64,000 nt of DNA, from NCBI RefSeq assembly GCF_030268085.1, contig NZ_BSDE01000008.1, positions 62,001 through 126,000 of the forward strand. Direction: 5' to 3'. Source of the stretch: Geothrix limicola. GTDB taxonomy: Bacteria > Acidobacteriota > Holophagae > Holophagales > Holophagaceae. The translations under genes were made by a program, and so were the position numbers. Numbering within the stretch: the stretch's first letter is position 1; each line of letters begins with the position of its first letter. Shown here piece after piece: positions 6,721 to 15,869 of the stretch. The notes under the pieces were generated by a model. It saw only the letters and a list, made by a program, of their open reading frames with translations, was not told the origin of the DNA and ran no database searches.

Positions 6721-8292
6721 ATGGCTTCACTTCCCCTGAGGATTGGGGAGTCAATCATCCCTCTCTCGATCGCGATCCCGCGCAGGTGCTCGCTCCAGGG
6801 TGATGAACCGGTCCGCCCCGTGCGGTGGGTCGATACCCGGAGCCCCGTCCTACAGAAGCGGTTCCGAGACCTTGCCTACTTCATCTCGGAGCAGGCCGGG
6901 TACGACACCGCGACCACCGTACCCTCTCGGGTGAAAGGGAAACCCGGTGCTGTGCGTCGTCTCCCCGAGGGATACAAACCCCTTCAGATCCTGGTTCAGC
7001 CGGAGTGCGGGCTCTACGACGAGAACGGGACATTTCACGGGAACGAGGACGCCCTCTGCTTCTACGACATGGACCGGCTCCCCCTGGAGCGGCTGTTTGA
7101 AGCCTATGAACGGCTCCGGGTGCTCCACAATCAGGGACGTGCCTTCGTCTGGATGAATGCCGTCCACTGCCCCAAGGCTGCGTTCTGGGTGCGCCTACGA
7201 GGTTCTGGTGAATCCCACCAGGCGATGCTCCTCCAGATCCACCAGGAGGTGTTCCAGGGGGATCCGGCATGTGCCCCAGCCCTCGGCCCCTCCGACATGT
7301 GGAAGACCTTTGTCCATTCCGCAGAAGTGCTCGAAGGGATGCGAGTCTTTTTCGCCGAGGCCTATCGCCGGCATGTGCAGGCCATTCACGATGAGGCACG
7401 TAGACGCGAGCAGGCATGGCATGAGCAACGCCGAGTGGAGCTTCACGAGGCACTGGAGCGGGAAATCGAACAGCGCGTCCCCACCGAGGCCCAAGCTTTC
7501 ATTGAGCCCCCTTCCCAACCGGATTCCTGGATCAGCGATCTCCTGGGCGGTTGGCAGCCTGGAGATCCCTTCCCCGATGCCTTTAACGCCTACCTGAACC
7601 GGGAATTCGCGCCTCGGCTTGAGCACGGGATCCGGCTTCCGCTCTATGAGGAGCCGATTCCGAGGGCGTTGTTTGGACGGAAGGCTTCGCGGCTTCAGGA
7701 GCTGATCCTCCGGTTTGCCCTCTCGATGCCGGAACGGTTGCTCCACGAGGGCGTGGGAATTCCGAGTCCCCTCATCCAGAAGCTCGCGCACCAGTACTAC
7801 CCCGAGCTGTTCAATCTCAGGATTGATGTGAGCGGGAACCTCGATGCCTCAGGCGCCTCCAAGGCCATAGGTCAGTTGGTCGCACGGGGCATCCTGGAGG
7901 TCGCGGATCATGCTTTTCGTCCCGGCGGCTTCTCGAAGCTGTATCGAGCGATTCACCCGGAACTCATCCAGTTGGCCCTGGTGCGGTCCAGGAGCTTCGG
8001 TAGGAAGCGGTTTCAGGAACGCACCGTGGACGAGGTGGACCGGCGCTGGCAGGAGCTTACTGGTCAGGCTCTGGCTGACACGGCCATTGATGGTGTCAGG
8101 GATCAGATCATCTACCGGCTCACCAACCTCTGCCCGAGTTTCGAGATATTCGAGGAAGCAGCGCTCCGGATCCCCGGAATGCGGGAACGGCCGGAGCGGA
8201 TGAGGTTCCTTCCGAGTCAGTGGGCTGCCCACATGGATCGGGACCAGAGGAAGGCCCGGGCCGGTGAGGTAGACCTTCCCGGTGGTGGGTGA
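6721..8292 (+). CDS. Orphan 523-aa protein of the integrative element
   Basis: I do not recognise a family. The start ATG at 6721 follows AGGA with 6-base spacing; the frame is open upstream to 6688. The N-terminal 200 residues are mixed alpha/beta (FYDMDRLPLERLFEAYERLR, FVWMNAVHCPKAAFWVRLRG). Residues about 222-260 are a charged helix, likely coiled coil (ARRREQAWHEQRRVELHEAL). Residues about 366-415 (DASGASKAIGQLVARGILEV, then FRPGGFSKLYR) have the alternation of a winged-helix DNA-binding domain. There is no signal peptide or membrane segment. It sits between the repeat-rich spacer and the integrase, so a replication or control function for the element is plausible. That is inference. Confidence 0.6.
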   Translation: MASLPLRIGESIIPLSIAIPRRCSLQGDEPVRPVRWVDTRSPVLQKRFRDLAYFISEQAGYDTATTVPSRVKGKPGAVRRLPEGYKPLQILVQPECGLYDENGTFHGNEDALCFYDMDRLPLERLFEAYERLRVLHNQGRAFVWMNAVHCPKAAFWVRLRGSGESHQAMLLQIHQEVFQGDPACAPALGPSDMWKTFVHSAEVLEGMRVFFAEAYRRHVQAIHDEARRREQAWHEQRRVELHEALEREIEQRVPTEAQAFIEPPSQPDSWISDLLGGWQPGDPFPDAFNAYLNREFAPRLEHGIRLPLYEEPIPRALFGRKASRLQELILRFALSMPERLLHEGVGIPSPLIQKLAHQYYPELFNLRIDVSGNLDASGASKAIGQLVARGILEVADHAFRPGGFSKLYRAIHPELIQLALVRSRSFGRKRFQERTVDEVDRRWQELTGQALADTAIDGVRDQIIYRLTNLCPSFEIFEEAALRIPGMRERPERMRFLPSQWAAHMDRDQRKARAGEVDLPGGG

Positions 8293-8525
8293 CCTTCAGG
8301 GCTGAAAACCAAAAAGACGTGTGAATCCACTCTCGAAAACCACGTTTTTACGGCCTGCCATTGCGCGGGCGCTACCCCTTTGGCCGAGACAAGCGTGAAA
8401 CGCCGGAAGTGGCCTCCCAGAGGCACGCGTGGAACCTCGGCGACATCGAGTCGATGAAGCCTGCGGGCCGCACGAAGATCCGCGCATGAAACGTAGATTC
8501 GCTGTTAACGACCCGAGGTGATTTC

Positions 8526-9728
8526 TTGGGTCCCATTACTTTCCTTACTCCAACCGCAGACCAGGTCAACGGAAATCAAGTCCCAATGGTCCTTCGGCAC
8601 ACCTGGACCATCCAGGTTCCTGTGGCGGCCCCGGTGTCCAAACCTCCGATCCAGGGGAAGGTGCGCCCCAGGAGGCGGCGCGTGGAGGACGGCAAGATTC
8701 ATTTCGTTCAGAACCTGGCGAAGCATCCTGAATCTGGCGTCTTCCTCTACCGATTCTCCTATCAGGGCCGAATCTATACGGGCTCGACCGGTTGCTACCG
8801 CCTAGTTGAAGCCCGGGACTACATCAACGCGATGAAGGGTCGGCTCTCCCTGGAAGGCGTCGGCATCAAGAAGCCGAAGGCGATCACCCTTCGGCAGTGC
8901 TTCAACGCCTGGATGGAGGAGGTCGCTCCCCAGCGCAGCCACTCCTATGTCAGGACGCTGAAGGGGCTCATCACCCTTCATGCCCTGCCCCTAATCGGCG
9001 GGTTCTTGGTCAGCCAACTGGACTCGACCGCGTTGAACGGCGTCCTGAACCGCTACCTCGAAACCCACACGAAGAGTGGGGCCAACACCTTCGCGCTGCA
9101 TCTCGGGGCCCTGCTTGGGTTCGCGGTTGAAAAGGACTGGATCAAGGAGAAGCCCACCATCTCGATAATCCCAGTTCAGCGGAAGCACCGTCCCGTCGTC
9201 CCGAAGGACCTCCTGGACCAGTTCCTGGAGGCCGTGGATGCCCAGGGCAGCCTCCATGCGAGCTTTCTTGTTCGTGCCCAGATCCTCATGGGGATGCGCA
9301 ACCACGAGGCCCGTCTGATGCGATGGTCTGGGCTTCGGCTCGACCAAAAAGTGTTCATCCCGGACAAAACGAAGAACGGTGATGCCCCGGTGATGCCCAT
9401 TCCAGAGGTGATGCTGGATTGGTTTGAGAAGTTGAAGCCCCAGGGGGGCGGAACCTTTGGTCTCATCTGCCCTGGGGAGAAGGAAGGCAAGCCTCGCGGC
9501 CACGACTTCACCATCCGGTACATCCGAAGAGCGGCTGAAGCAGTTGGGCTGCCCCCTGACCTAACCGATCACCGCCTCCGTGCGAGCTTCGCCAACATTC
9601 TCAACAAGCGGGGAGTGCCACTGCCGACGATCCAGAAGCTCATGCGGCACTCGAAAGTCGAGACCACGATGATCTACATCGAGACCCGTGAAGAGGAGAT
9701 GCGCGAAGCCATCAATTTGGTGGGTTGA
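8526..9728 (+). CDS. Tyrosine recombinase / phage integrase
   Basis: A 400-aa site-specific recombinase. All catalytic residues are present: Arg258 (GMRNHEAR), Lys283 (KTKNGD), His349-x-x-Arg352 (DHRLRAS), His375 (LMRHSKVETT) and the nucleophile Tyr384 (MIYIE). The N-terminus holds an Arg/Lys-rich segment and an arm-binding-type region (FRFSYQG-like, YRFSYQGRIYTG). A SAM-like core-binding domain follows at about 120-215. The start is taken as TTG 8526 because GAGGTGA lies 5 bases upstream; ATG 8586 is the alternative. It would catalyse integration and excision of the island. No tRNA or att duplication was found nearby, and no excisionase was recognised in the 233 bp upstream. Confidence 0.93.
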   Translation: MGPITFLTPTADQVNGNQVPMVLRHTWTIQVPVAAPVSKPPIQGKVRPRRRRVEDGKIHFVQNLAKHPESGVFLYRFSYQGRIYTGSTGCYRLVEARDYINAMKGRLSLEGVGIKKPKAITLRQCFNAWMEEVAPQRSHSYVRTLKGLITLHALPLIGGFLVSQLDSTALNGVLNRYLETHTKSGANTFALHLGALLGFAVEKDWIKEKPTISIIPVQRKHRPVVPKDLLDQFLEAVDAQGSLHASFLVRAQILMGMRNHEARLMRWSGLRLDQKVFIPDKTKNGDAPVMPIPEVMLDWFEKLKPQGGGTFGLICPGEKEGKPRGHDFTIRYIRRAAEAVGLPPDLTDHRLRASFANILNKRGVPLPTIQKLMRHSKVETTMIYIETREEEMREAINLVG

Positions 9729-9779
9729 TGCTCTGTCCTAGTGAAAACGGGATTCACAATTATTTCGCTGAAGGAGCAC

Positions 9780-11276
9780 CTAGTCTTGCCGCTGTTCGTG
9801 AGGAAGGAACTCCTCAAAAGAAATCAATACTCTTTGAAGTGCCTCTGGATATGCCTGGGCCCAAATATTTGCGAAAGCAGCTGCCACCGTAGCTTCGGGG
9901 AGGAGACCAAGCTTCTCACCCACTTGAGCGAAGAGTAGATGAGCATCCATATTTGTTGTCCTCACCGAATTACATATTTGTTTGACCCGCTCAGCATTTT
10001 CGAAGCGCTGAAGAAGGGCCACTGCAAGCTTTCCTCCTATCGAATCCCATGCGGTCATTACCTCATCAAATACAAATGCCTCAGGCGATTGCCCAGGTAG
10101 TCGATAAATTGCATCGTCCTTCGATTCAGATTGTTCCGAGTCACCATCAATGAGACAAATAGATGGCACCAGAGAAGATGGATCCTTTCGATGGTAACGA
10201 TTCATGGCTACCGCAGTACCATCACCTTCCATACCGTAAACTTGAATGTGATCAACTGCGAGGTTATTAGCCTGGCGGAGGATAGCTTCAACCCAAAGTT
10301 TCGCGAATGGATCTTCAACAAAGATAACCAAGGCGGCATCAATCTGACCTGTGATTGCACGAAGTGAGTTGATATCCAGCTTTCCCTGGAAGATTCTGTC
10401 CTGAGTAGCCACCCAAATTGCTTTTGATGGAAGCGGCTTTAATGCATCGTTAGAGTGTGTCGTAAAAATCGTTTGAAGCTTTTTTCGTTCTGCAGCATCG
10501 ATGAGATATTCCACCATTCGAACTGTTGCAACGGGGTGAAGGCCGTTCTCGATCTCTTCAATCAATACCAAGGCTTGATCCTCAACGAGTTCGATTTCAG
10601 CAACCATTCGAATAATGCTCGATTCACCTGCCCCAAAATGGAATTCGGAATAGCCCTTGCCATCCTTTGTTCGCCCAGCCAACAGCGTGACTCTGCCTTT
10701 GGGGTCGACTCGCAAACTACTAAATCCTGAAATATTCTTACCAAGAATTCGAGATACAGCCTTTTGGACTGGTTCCGTTAATTCTTGAACGTGTGCCTCT
10801 GGCACTTCGAAAGAGTTGGATGCACAACGACCCAGTTCAGGGCGTTCATTAGCAGGAACTGTCCTTGAAACACCAAATACAAGCACTCTTCGATCGGGCG
10901 CTTCACGATTCCAGCGCGAGTTTCGGAAGCTGGTTGTTCTGCGAACTGCATCCTTCTTGTTCAGTTCTCGGTCTATCAACTCATATTCAATTGACCAATC
11001 CTGCATTGTTTCGTCGTATTTACCACTTTTCGCAAAAAAACGTTTGGGAGATATAGACTTATATGCACACCCAGCCGCGCCTAGAATGGTCGTTTTACCA
11101 CCTCCATTCGGGCCAATCAACGCAGTAACCGGAAAGTCAAACAAAACTGGCTCGTTATGAAAACCTCTAACATGTTTGAGGCTTAATTTCGCAAGATATT
11201 GGCCATAGTTACGATTAGCCGCTTTTTCTAAAAGTGCGTTAATAGTGCTATCACGTATTTCACTTTTAAAAACCAT
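9780..11276 (-). CDS. OLD-like ATPase with TOPRIM-type C-terminal region
   Basis: A 498-aa protein. Walker A is GPNGGGKTT (about 55-63), followed by an ABC-signature-like HFGAGESSI and Walker B LVLIEEIENGLHP, then the switch IFTTHSND. This is the AAA15/RecF-like ATPase of the OLD family. The C-terminal third has FVEDPFAKLWVEAIL and ICLIDGDSEQ, which fit the Glu and DxD motifs of a TOPRIM nuclease. OLD-type proteins include phage-defence nucleases such as GajA and the ATPases of PARIS. The gene is clearly AT-richer than its neighbours, so it was probably acquired recently. It runs convergent to the integrase with no partner gene on its strand nearby. Defence is inferred, not shown. Confidence 0.8.
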   Translation of the reverse strand: MVFKSEIRDSTINALLEKAANRNYGQYLAKLSLKHVRGFHNEPVLFDFPVTALIGPNGGGKTTILGAAGCAYKSISPKRFFAKSGKYDETMQDWSIEYELIDRELNKKDAVRRTTSFRNSRWNREAPDRRVLVFGVSRTVPANERPELGRCASNSFEVPEAHVQELTEPVQKAVSRILGKNISGFSSLRVDPKGRVTLLAGRTKDGKGYSEFHFGAGESSIIRMVAEIELVEDQALVLIEEIENGLHPVATVRMVEYLIDAAERKKLQTIFTTHSNDALKPLPSKAIWVATQDRIFQGKLDINSLRAITGQIDAALVIFVEDPFAKLWVEAILRQANNLAVDHIQVYGMEGDGTAVAMNRYHRKDPSSLVPSICLIDGDSEQSESKDDAIYRLPGQSPEAFVFDEVMTAWDSIGGKLAVALLQRFENAERVKQICNSVRTTNMDAHLLFAQVGEKLGLLPEATVAAAFANIWAQAYPEALQRVLISFEEFLPHEQRQD

Positions 11277-11381
11277 ATGTTTTCCTCTCCTTGTTTATGA
11301 CTTAAAGTTTTGAATTTCGTTTTCTGAATTGTTGACTAGGCAGGGTCGGCAAGCCAACACAAATTTCTAAGTGTCAGCCGG

Positions 11382-11699
11382 TTACTCAACGGGACTCAGG
11401 GACTCTTGGTGTACACCCTCGAAGTAGTGGCCCGCTTCGCAGTGGGTGGAGTCCTGTCGCAGCTTATGCTCGCAATGGTCTGGAGTCCCGTGAGCCTGCC
11501 TCTTGAAGTGCAGCCGCACAGCCCCTTTGCAGTGAACGCAACGAGCCTTTGGCCTGCCGGGAATATCGGACACATTTACCTCGGTCCACCGGTACACCTT
11601 TGTCTCACCCTCAATGAATTTCTTTTTGATCTCGCACCGGTACATCTGGTCATGAGACTTGGGTTGTTTCTTCGCTTTAGTAGTCGGTCCTGAACTCAT
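11382..11699 (-). CDS. Small Cys/His-rich protein, probable zinc binder
   Basis: A 105-aa protein with start ATG 11699 and AAGGAG just upstream; the frame is open to 11780, but only the inner start has a ribosome site. The C-terminal half carries RCVHCKGAVRLH, then DHCEHK and HCEAGHYFEG. This Cys/His pattern recurs in an uncharacterised family often seen in accessory DNA of proteobacteria (recognised from its RCxHCxGAVRxH and RQDSxxCxxGHYF phrases). The N-terminus is Lys-rich. Role unknown; binding of zinc and possibly nucleic acid is inferred from composition. It marks the right part of the island. Confidence 0.6.
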   Translation of the reverse strand: MSSGPTTKAKKQPKSHDQMYRCEIKKKFIEGETKVYRWTEVNVSDIPGRPKARCVHCKGAVRLHFKRQAHGTPDHCEHKLRQDSTHCEAGHYFEGVHQESLSPVE

Positions 11700-11974
11700 G
11701 CCTGCTCCTTGAGGCAAGGCTAGCAAGCGGATGAATGCTTTGGGACGACATGTGCATTGATCACTCAATTTGAGAATCAATCTCGGTTTTTAGACGACCG
11801 TGGGCACAATTCTCATCAAGGCAAATCGCGTCAATGGCGGGGTCCACAACCGTCTGGGAAAGGTCAACAGCCACCTCTCCCGGGGCACCTTAGACAGATT
11901 CAGTTACAGGCTCACCTGCTGACACATGGCCCGCCCGTGACGCTCCAAGTCCTGAACACCCTCAAAATCGAAGC

Positions 11975-12370
11975 ATGACGTTCACCCTCCGCCACCGAGC
12001 CCAGGGCATCCTCCGCGAGGCGGGCTGGGAGATCCCGCCGCCACCCTGCATCTGGTCGCCACGCATGGTTCGGTGCGCAGGGCTGTTCGTGGTCGAGAAA
12101 GATGGGCGGGGGAAGTGGCATCCGGAGATCCGCCTTTCCATCCCGCTGCTGCGGCGCCGGGATTGGCCCTGGCCGCAGCAGGTGTGCGGGATGAACTGCC
12201 ATGATCCGCTCCAGGTGCAGCAGCGCATCCTGGAGCACGAGCTCATCCACTACAAGCTCTGGATGGATCGCGAAAGGGACTGGGGGCACAGCGAGCGGTT
12301 CCGGCAGCTGGCTTGGGAGGTGTTCGGGCATCAGGCCATCACTCACGGCATCGGGTCGGAAGAGGAATGA
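11975..12370 (+). CDS. SprT-like zinc metallopeptidase
   Basis: A 131-aa protein with the zinc protease motif HELIH (His88-Glu89-His92) and a likely third ligand His105 in WGHSERFR, the arrangement of SprT/Spartan-type domains. These are small, mostly cytosolic metallopeptidase-like proteins; in eukaryotes relatives cut DNA-protein crosslinks, and the bacterial role is poorly known. There is no signal peptide. The ATG at 11975 has no clear Shine-Dalgarno sequence. It is the first gene with host-like base composition to the right of the island, 80 bp before the HAD gene, and possibly co-transcribed with it. Confidence 0.7.
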   Translation: MTFTLRHRAQGILREAGWEIPPPPCIWSPRMVRCAGLFVVEKDGRGKWHPEIRLSIPLLRRRDWPWPQQVCGMNCHDPLQVQQRILEHELIHYKLWMDRERDWGHSERFRQLAWEVFGHQAITHGIGSEEE

Positions 12371-12450
12371 GACCTCGCGCGGTTTCGGCCTGATTCGCTT
12401 CCCGTCAGGACTGATCAAAGGCGAGCTTTCTGCCGAGGTACACTTCTGCC

Positions 12451-13920
12451 ATGACCGCCTGGGATCCTGCCCTCCTCGCCGTGCCGCCCCTCACCGAGGC
12501 CGAGGAGCGGCTGCCGCCGGCCCACAAGCTCTACGCGCTGCGCACGCTGCCCATGGGTGAGATCAAGGCCATGGGCTTCGACATGGACCATACGCTGGCG
12601 CGCTACAAGACGCCGGAGATCGACGAGCTGGCCTTCAAGAAGGCGGCGCGGCTGCTGGTGCGGGATCGGGGCTACTCGCCCTGGCTGCTGGAGATCCCGT
12701 ATGATCCGGCCTTCGCCGTGCGCGGCCTGGTGCTGGACGGGCTGCGGGGCAACCTGCTGAAGCTGAACCGGGAACGCCAGGTAGTGCGAGCCAGCCATGG
12801 CAGCCGGGCCCTCACCCGCCACGAGGTGGATGCGATCTACAGCCGCCGCCGCCTGTCCACGGCCGCCAAGGGCTTCCGCAGCATCGACACGCTGTTCGAA
12901 ATCCCCGAAAGCTTCCTCTACGCCCAGATGGTGGATGGCCTGGACCGCGGCACGCTGCGGGCCGAGAACTACCTGGAACTGTTCCAGGACGTGCGCTGGG
13001 CCATCGACACCGCGCACCGCAACGGCGAGATGAAGGCCGAGATTCTCGCGCACCGGGACTTCTTCATCCAGAAGGAACCCCTGCTGGCCCTGGCCCTGGA
13101 CCGCCTGAAGCGCTCCGGCAAGAAGCTGTTCCTCCTCACCAACAGCGAGTGGAGCTTCACGGACGGCGTGCTGAGCCACCTCCTCAACGGGCAGGACGAG
13201 GCCCGGCCCAACTGGACCGACTACTTCGACCTCATCGTCGTGAGCAGCCGGAAGCCGGCCTTCTTCCTCGACGCGCCGGAGCCCAAGCCCCTGGAGGGCC
13301 ATCCCCACTGCTACAGCGGCGGCCACACGGCCTGGCTGGAATCGCTGCTGGATGCCCGGGGTGAAGAGGTGCTCTACGTCGGCGACCACATCTACGGCGA
13401 CGTGCTGCGCTCCAAGAAGAACGCTTCCTGGCGCACCCTGCTCCTGGTGCCCGAGCTGGAGCGGGAGCTGCAGCTCCTGGAGGCCAAGGCCGAGGATCTG
13501 CGCGAGGTGTTCCGCCTGGAGACGGCCCGGCGCCGAACCCAGCGGAAGGAATCCGTGTTGCTCGACCAGTGGCGGCGCAACCGGGCCCGGCGCCACATCC
13601 TCGGCCAGCGCCTGAGTTCGGATGCCACCCTGGCGCTCGATCACGAGGCCGCCCACCTGGCCACCAGCGCCGAGGCTCTGCAGCGCCGTGCGGACCTCCA
13701 GGGCCTCGAGCTCAAGGGCCTCATGGGAGCGGTGGAATCGGCCTTCAATCCCATGTGGGGGCCCATGTTCCGCGACCGCGACGAACTCACCCGCTTCGCC
13801 GATCAGATCCAGCAGTTCGCCTGCGCCTACACCGGCAAGGTCGGGAACCTCTACATGTACGACCCCCTCGCCACGCTCTACGGGCCGCGTCCCGCCCTGC
13901 CCCACGAACGCAGGACCTGA
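12451..13920 (+). CDS. HAD-superfamily 5'-nucleotidase (cN-II type)
   Basis: A 489-aa protein of the HAD-IG 5'-nucleotidase family. Motif I is GFDMDHTLARY with nucleophile Asp44 and Asp46, motif II LLTNSEWSF, and motif IV VGDHIYGDVLRSKK. The family dephosphorylates purine nucleoside 5'-monophosphates such as IMP and GMP; substrate choice here is inferred from family. The long C-terminal part (about 330-450), with a helical Arg-rich segment and NPMWGPMFRDRDE, matches the cap/tail of the family. It is cytosolic, with no signal peptide. The 3' end converges with the hybrid kinase gene 15 bp away. Confidence 0.85.
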   Translation: MTAWDPALLAVPPLTEAEERLPPAHKLYALRTLPMGEIKAMGFDMDHTLARYKTPEIDELAFKKAARLLVRDRGYSPWLLEIPYDPAFAVRGLVLDGLRGNLLKLNRERQVVRASHGSRALTRHEVDAIYSRRRLSTAAKGFRSIDTLFEIPESFLYAQMVDGLDRGTLRAENYLELFQDVRWAIDTAHRNGEMKAEILAHRDFFIQKEPLLALALDRLKRSGKKLFLLTNSEWSFTDGVLSHLLNGQDEARPNWTDYFDLIVVSSRKPAFFLDAPEPKPLEGHPHCYSGGHTAWLESLLDARGEEVLYVGDHIYGDVLRSKKNASWRTLLLVPELERELQLLEAKAEDLREVFRLETARRRTQRKESVLLDQWRRNRARRHILGQRLSSDATLALDHEAAHLATSAEALQRRADLQGLELKGLMGAVESAFNPMWGPMFRDRDELTRFADQIQQFACAYTGKVGNLYMYDPLATLYGPRPALPHERRT

Positions 13921-13934
13921 ACCTAGACCTGGGC

Positions 13935-15812
13935 CTAAATCGGCCCCAATGGCGCGCCGGCGCTGCCCTGGCGGTTGCCCATGACGCGGCCGATCAGGGC
14001 TTCCAGCTCGGCGCTGGAGAAGGGCTTCTTGAGGAAGTCCGCGAAACCCTGGGCGATGGCCTGGTCCCGCGAGACGGGCAGCGCGTAGCCGCTGCAGAGG
14101 ATGCCCGGGGTGTTGGCGCGGATCGCGCGCATGGCCCGGAAGGCCTCGACCCCGCCCATGCGGGGCATGGTGGCGTCGAGGATGACCAGGTCGAAGGCCT
14201 CGGGCCGCTGACGGAAGGCCTCCAGGGCCTCCTGCCCGTCGGAGGCTGTCACCACCTCCAGCCCGAACCAGTCCTGCAGCATCTCGGCCAGCACGGAACG
14301 CAGCTCCTCCTCGTCGTCCACGAGCAGCACCAGGTTCTTCGCCCGGGCCCCCTCCACCACTTCCGCGGGGATGGACACCTGGCCTTCGGGCGAGGGGAAG
14401 TGCACCCGGAACACGCTGCCCACGCCAGGGATGCTTTCCACCTGGATGCCGCCGCGATGGCCCCGTACGATGCCCATGGCCGCCGCCAGCCCCAGGCCCC
14501 GGCCGATGTCGCGGGTGGAGAAAAAGGGGTCGAAGATCTTGGGCAGGGTCGCCGCGTCGATGCCATGGCCCTGGTCCGAAACCTCAAGCACCGCGTAGGT
14601 GCCCGGTTCCACGGGATCGGGCCAGTGTCCGATGGCCAGGTCCCTGGGCGTCACCGCGCGCACGTAGGTCCGCACCCGGATCACGCCGCGGGCCCCGCTC
14701 GCATCCACGGCGTTGCTGACGAGCCCCTCCACCACCCGCCCCACGAGCACCGGATCCACCATGACCCGCGGCAGGTCCTCCGCCAGGTCCCGGATCACGG
14801 GCAGCCCGGTGCGGTCCAGTGCCTCGGCGATGAGGGGGGCCAGCTCCATGGATTCGGGCCGCCGCAGGTCCCCGCCCGAACAGTGCAGGATGTCCCGGCT
14901 CAGCCTTGAGGCCCGGTCGAGGCCCGCCTTCAGGCGCTGGAGGTAGATCTGTCCGCGGGAATCCTCGGGCACGGTCGCCTCGGCCATCTCCAGGTTGGCC
15001 ACCATGGTCTGGAAGATGTTGTTGAAGTCGTGGGCCAGGCCGCCCGCCAGCATGCCGAGGCTTTCCATCTTCTGGGCCTTGGACAGGGCCTCTTCGGCCC
15101 GGCGGACCTCGGTGACATCCACCATGCAGCAGACGCCGCCATGGATGCGGCCGGTCCGGTCCCTTAGAGCCGTGGCATAGGCCCTCAGGTGCCGCACGAT
15201 GCCGTCATCGAAGACGAGATCCATGGGCAGATCGCGGATTTCCGTCTCCCCCCGGGCTGCCCGCTGCATCGGCATCTCTTCCGCGCTCAGGTCGCGGCCC
15301 TCCTGCCGGAGCAGGAAATGGGTGGGCTGCTGCCCTTCCGGGGCCGACTTGGAGTGGTTCGCATGCACCGGCATCCGCAGCAGCTCGGCCGCGGCGGGAT
15401 TCCCGCGGATCACGCGGCAGTCCGGATCCTCGGCGATCCAGGTGGGCACGGGGGTGGCCGCCATGACGGCGGCGAGCTTGTCGGCCTCTGCCCGCGCATC
15501 GGCCCGCGCCTCCTCCAACCGGGCAGCGTGGGCGTCCTTGGTGCGGAACAACCCCTGGATGAGCAGGATGCCCGAAAGCATCAGGGCCGAGATGCACAGG
15601 CCCAGCAGCTCGTTGGGCAGCAACCGGCTCGGGAGGCCCTGTTCGTACAGCTCCACCAGCACGTACAGGCGCCGGCCCGCCATCAGCGCCAGGGCCAACG
15701 AGAACAGAAACCAGGCCAGGGGCCGGCCGGCCGTCCGGCTGACGCGCATCCCGAACCCCGCGGCCACGATCTGCAGCAGGATCGAGAGGAGGATGACGAC
15801 GAGGTTCAGCAC
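13935..15812 (-). CDS. Membrane hybrid histidine kinase with receiver domain
   Basis: A 625-aa protein. Three hydrophobic segments lie in the first 90 residues, followed by a short coiled coil (about 92-115) and a PAS domain (about 115-240). The HisKA motif is [14 protein letters not shown] with phospho-acceptor His261, and the ATPase domain has NAVDASG, DQGHGID and [11 protein letters not shown]. The C-terminal receiver (about 485-610) has LVDDEEE and the phospho-acceptor Asp in [11 protein letters not shown]. The HDFNN type of H-box is usual for NtrB-like hybrid kinases. The start codon is GTG at 15812. Signal and output partner are not evident from the neighbours. Confidence 0.88.
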   Translation of the reverse strand: MLNLVVILLSILLQIVAAGFGMRVSRTAGRPLAWFLFSLALALMAGRRLYVLVELYEQGLPSRLLPNELLGLCISALMLSGILLIQGLFRTKDAHAARLEEARADARAEADKLAAVMAATPVPTWIAEDPDCRVIRGNPAAAELLRMPVHANHSKSAPEGQQPTHFLLRQEGRDLSAEEMPMQRAARGETEIRDLPMDLVFDDGIVRHLRAYATALRDRTGRIHGGVCCMVDVTEVRRAEEALSKAQKMESLGMLAGGLAHDFNNIFQTMVANLEMAEATVPEDSRGQIYLQRLKAGLDRASRLSRDILHCSGGDLRRPESMELAPLIAEALDRTGLPVIRDLAEDLPRVMVDPVLVGRVVEGLVSNAVDASGARGVIRVRTYVRAVTPRDLAIGHWPDPVEPGTYAVLEVSDQGHGIDAATLPKIFDPFFSTRDIGRGLGLAAAMGIVRGHRGGIQVESIPGVGSVFRVHFPSPEGQVSIPAEVVEGARAKNLVLLVDDEEELRSVLAEMLQDWFGLEVVTASDGQEALEAFRQRPEAFDLVILDATMPRMGGVEAFRAMRAIRANTPGILCSGYALPVSRDQAIAQGFADFLKKPFSSAELEALIGRVMGNRQGSAGAPLGPI

Positions 15813-15869
15813 CGGAGCAGGCCCTCTAAAGGCTCTATCGGCGCTTTTTAGGAACTGGGTAAATCTCGA

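Noticed and set aside
8293-8525. Short plus-strand frame ending TGA near 8490, considered as an excisionase
   Set aside because: It has no start with a ribosome site and no helix-turn-helix pattern.
9729-11975. att site direct repeat for the integrase
   Set aside because: No direct repeat shared with the left side of the island was found by eye; the left border may lie outside the window.
12415-13905. Long minus-strand open frame opposite the HAD nucleotidase
   Set aside because: It is a shadow of the plus-strand gene, which has intact HAD motifs; no motif or ribosome site is present.
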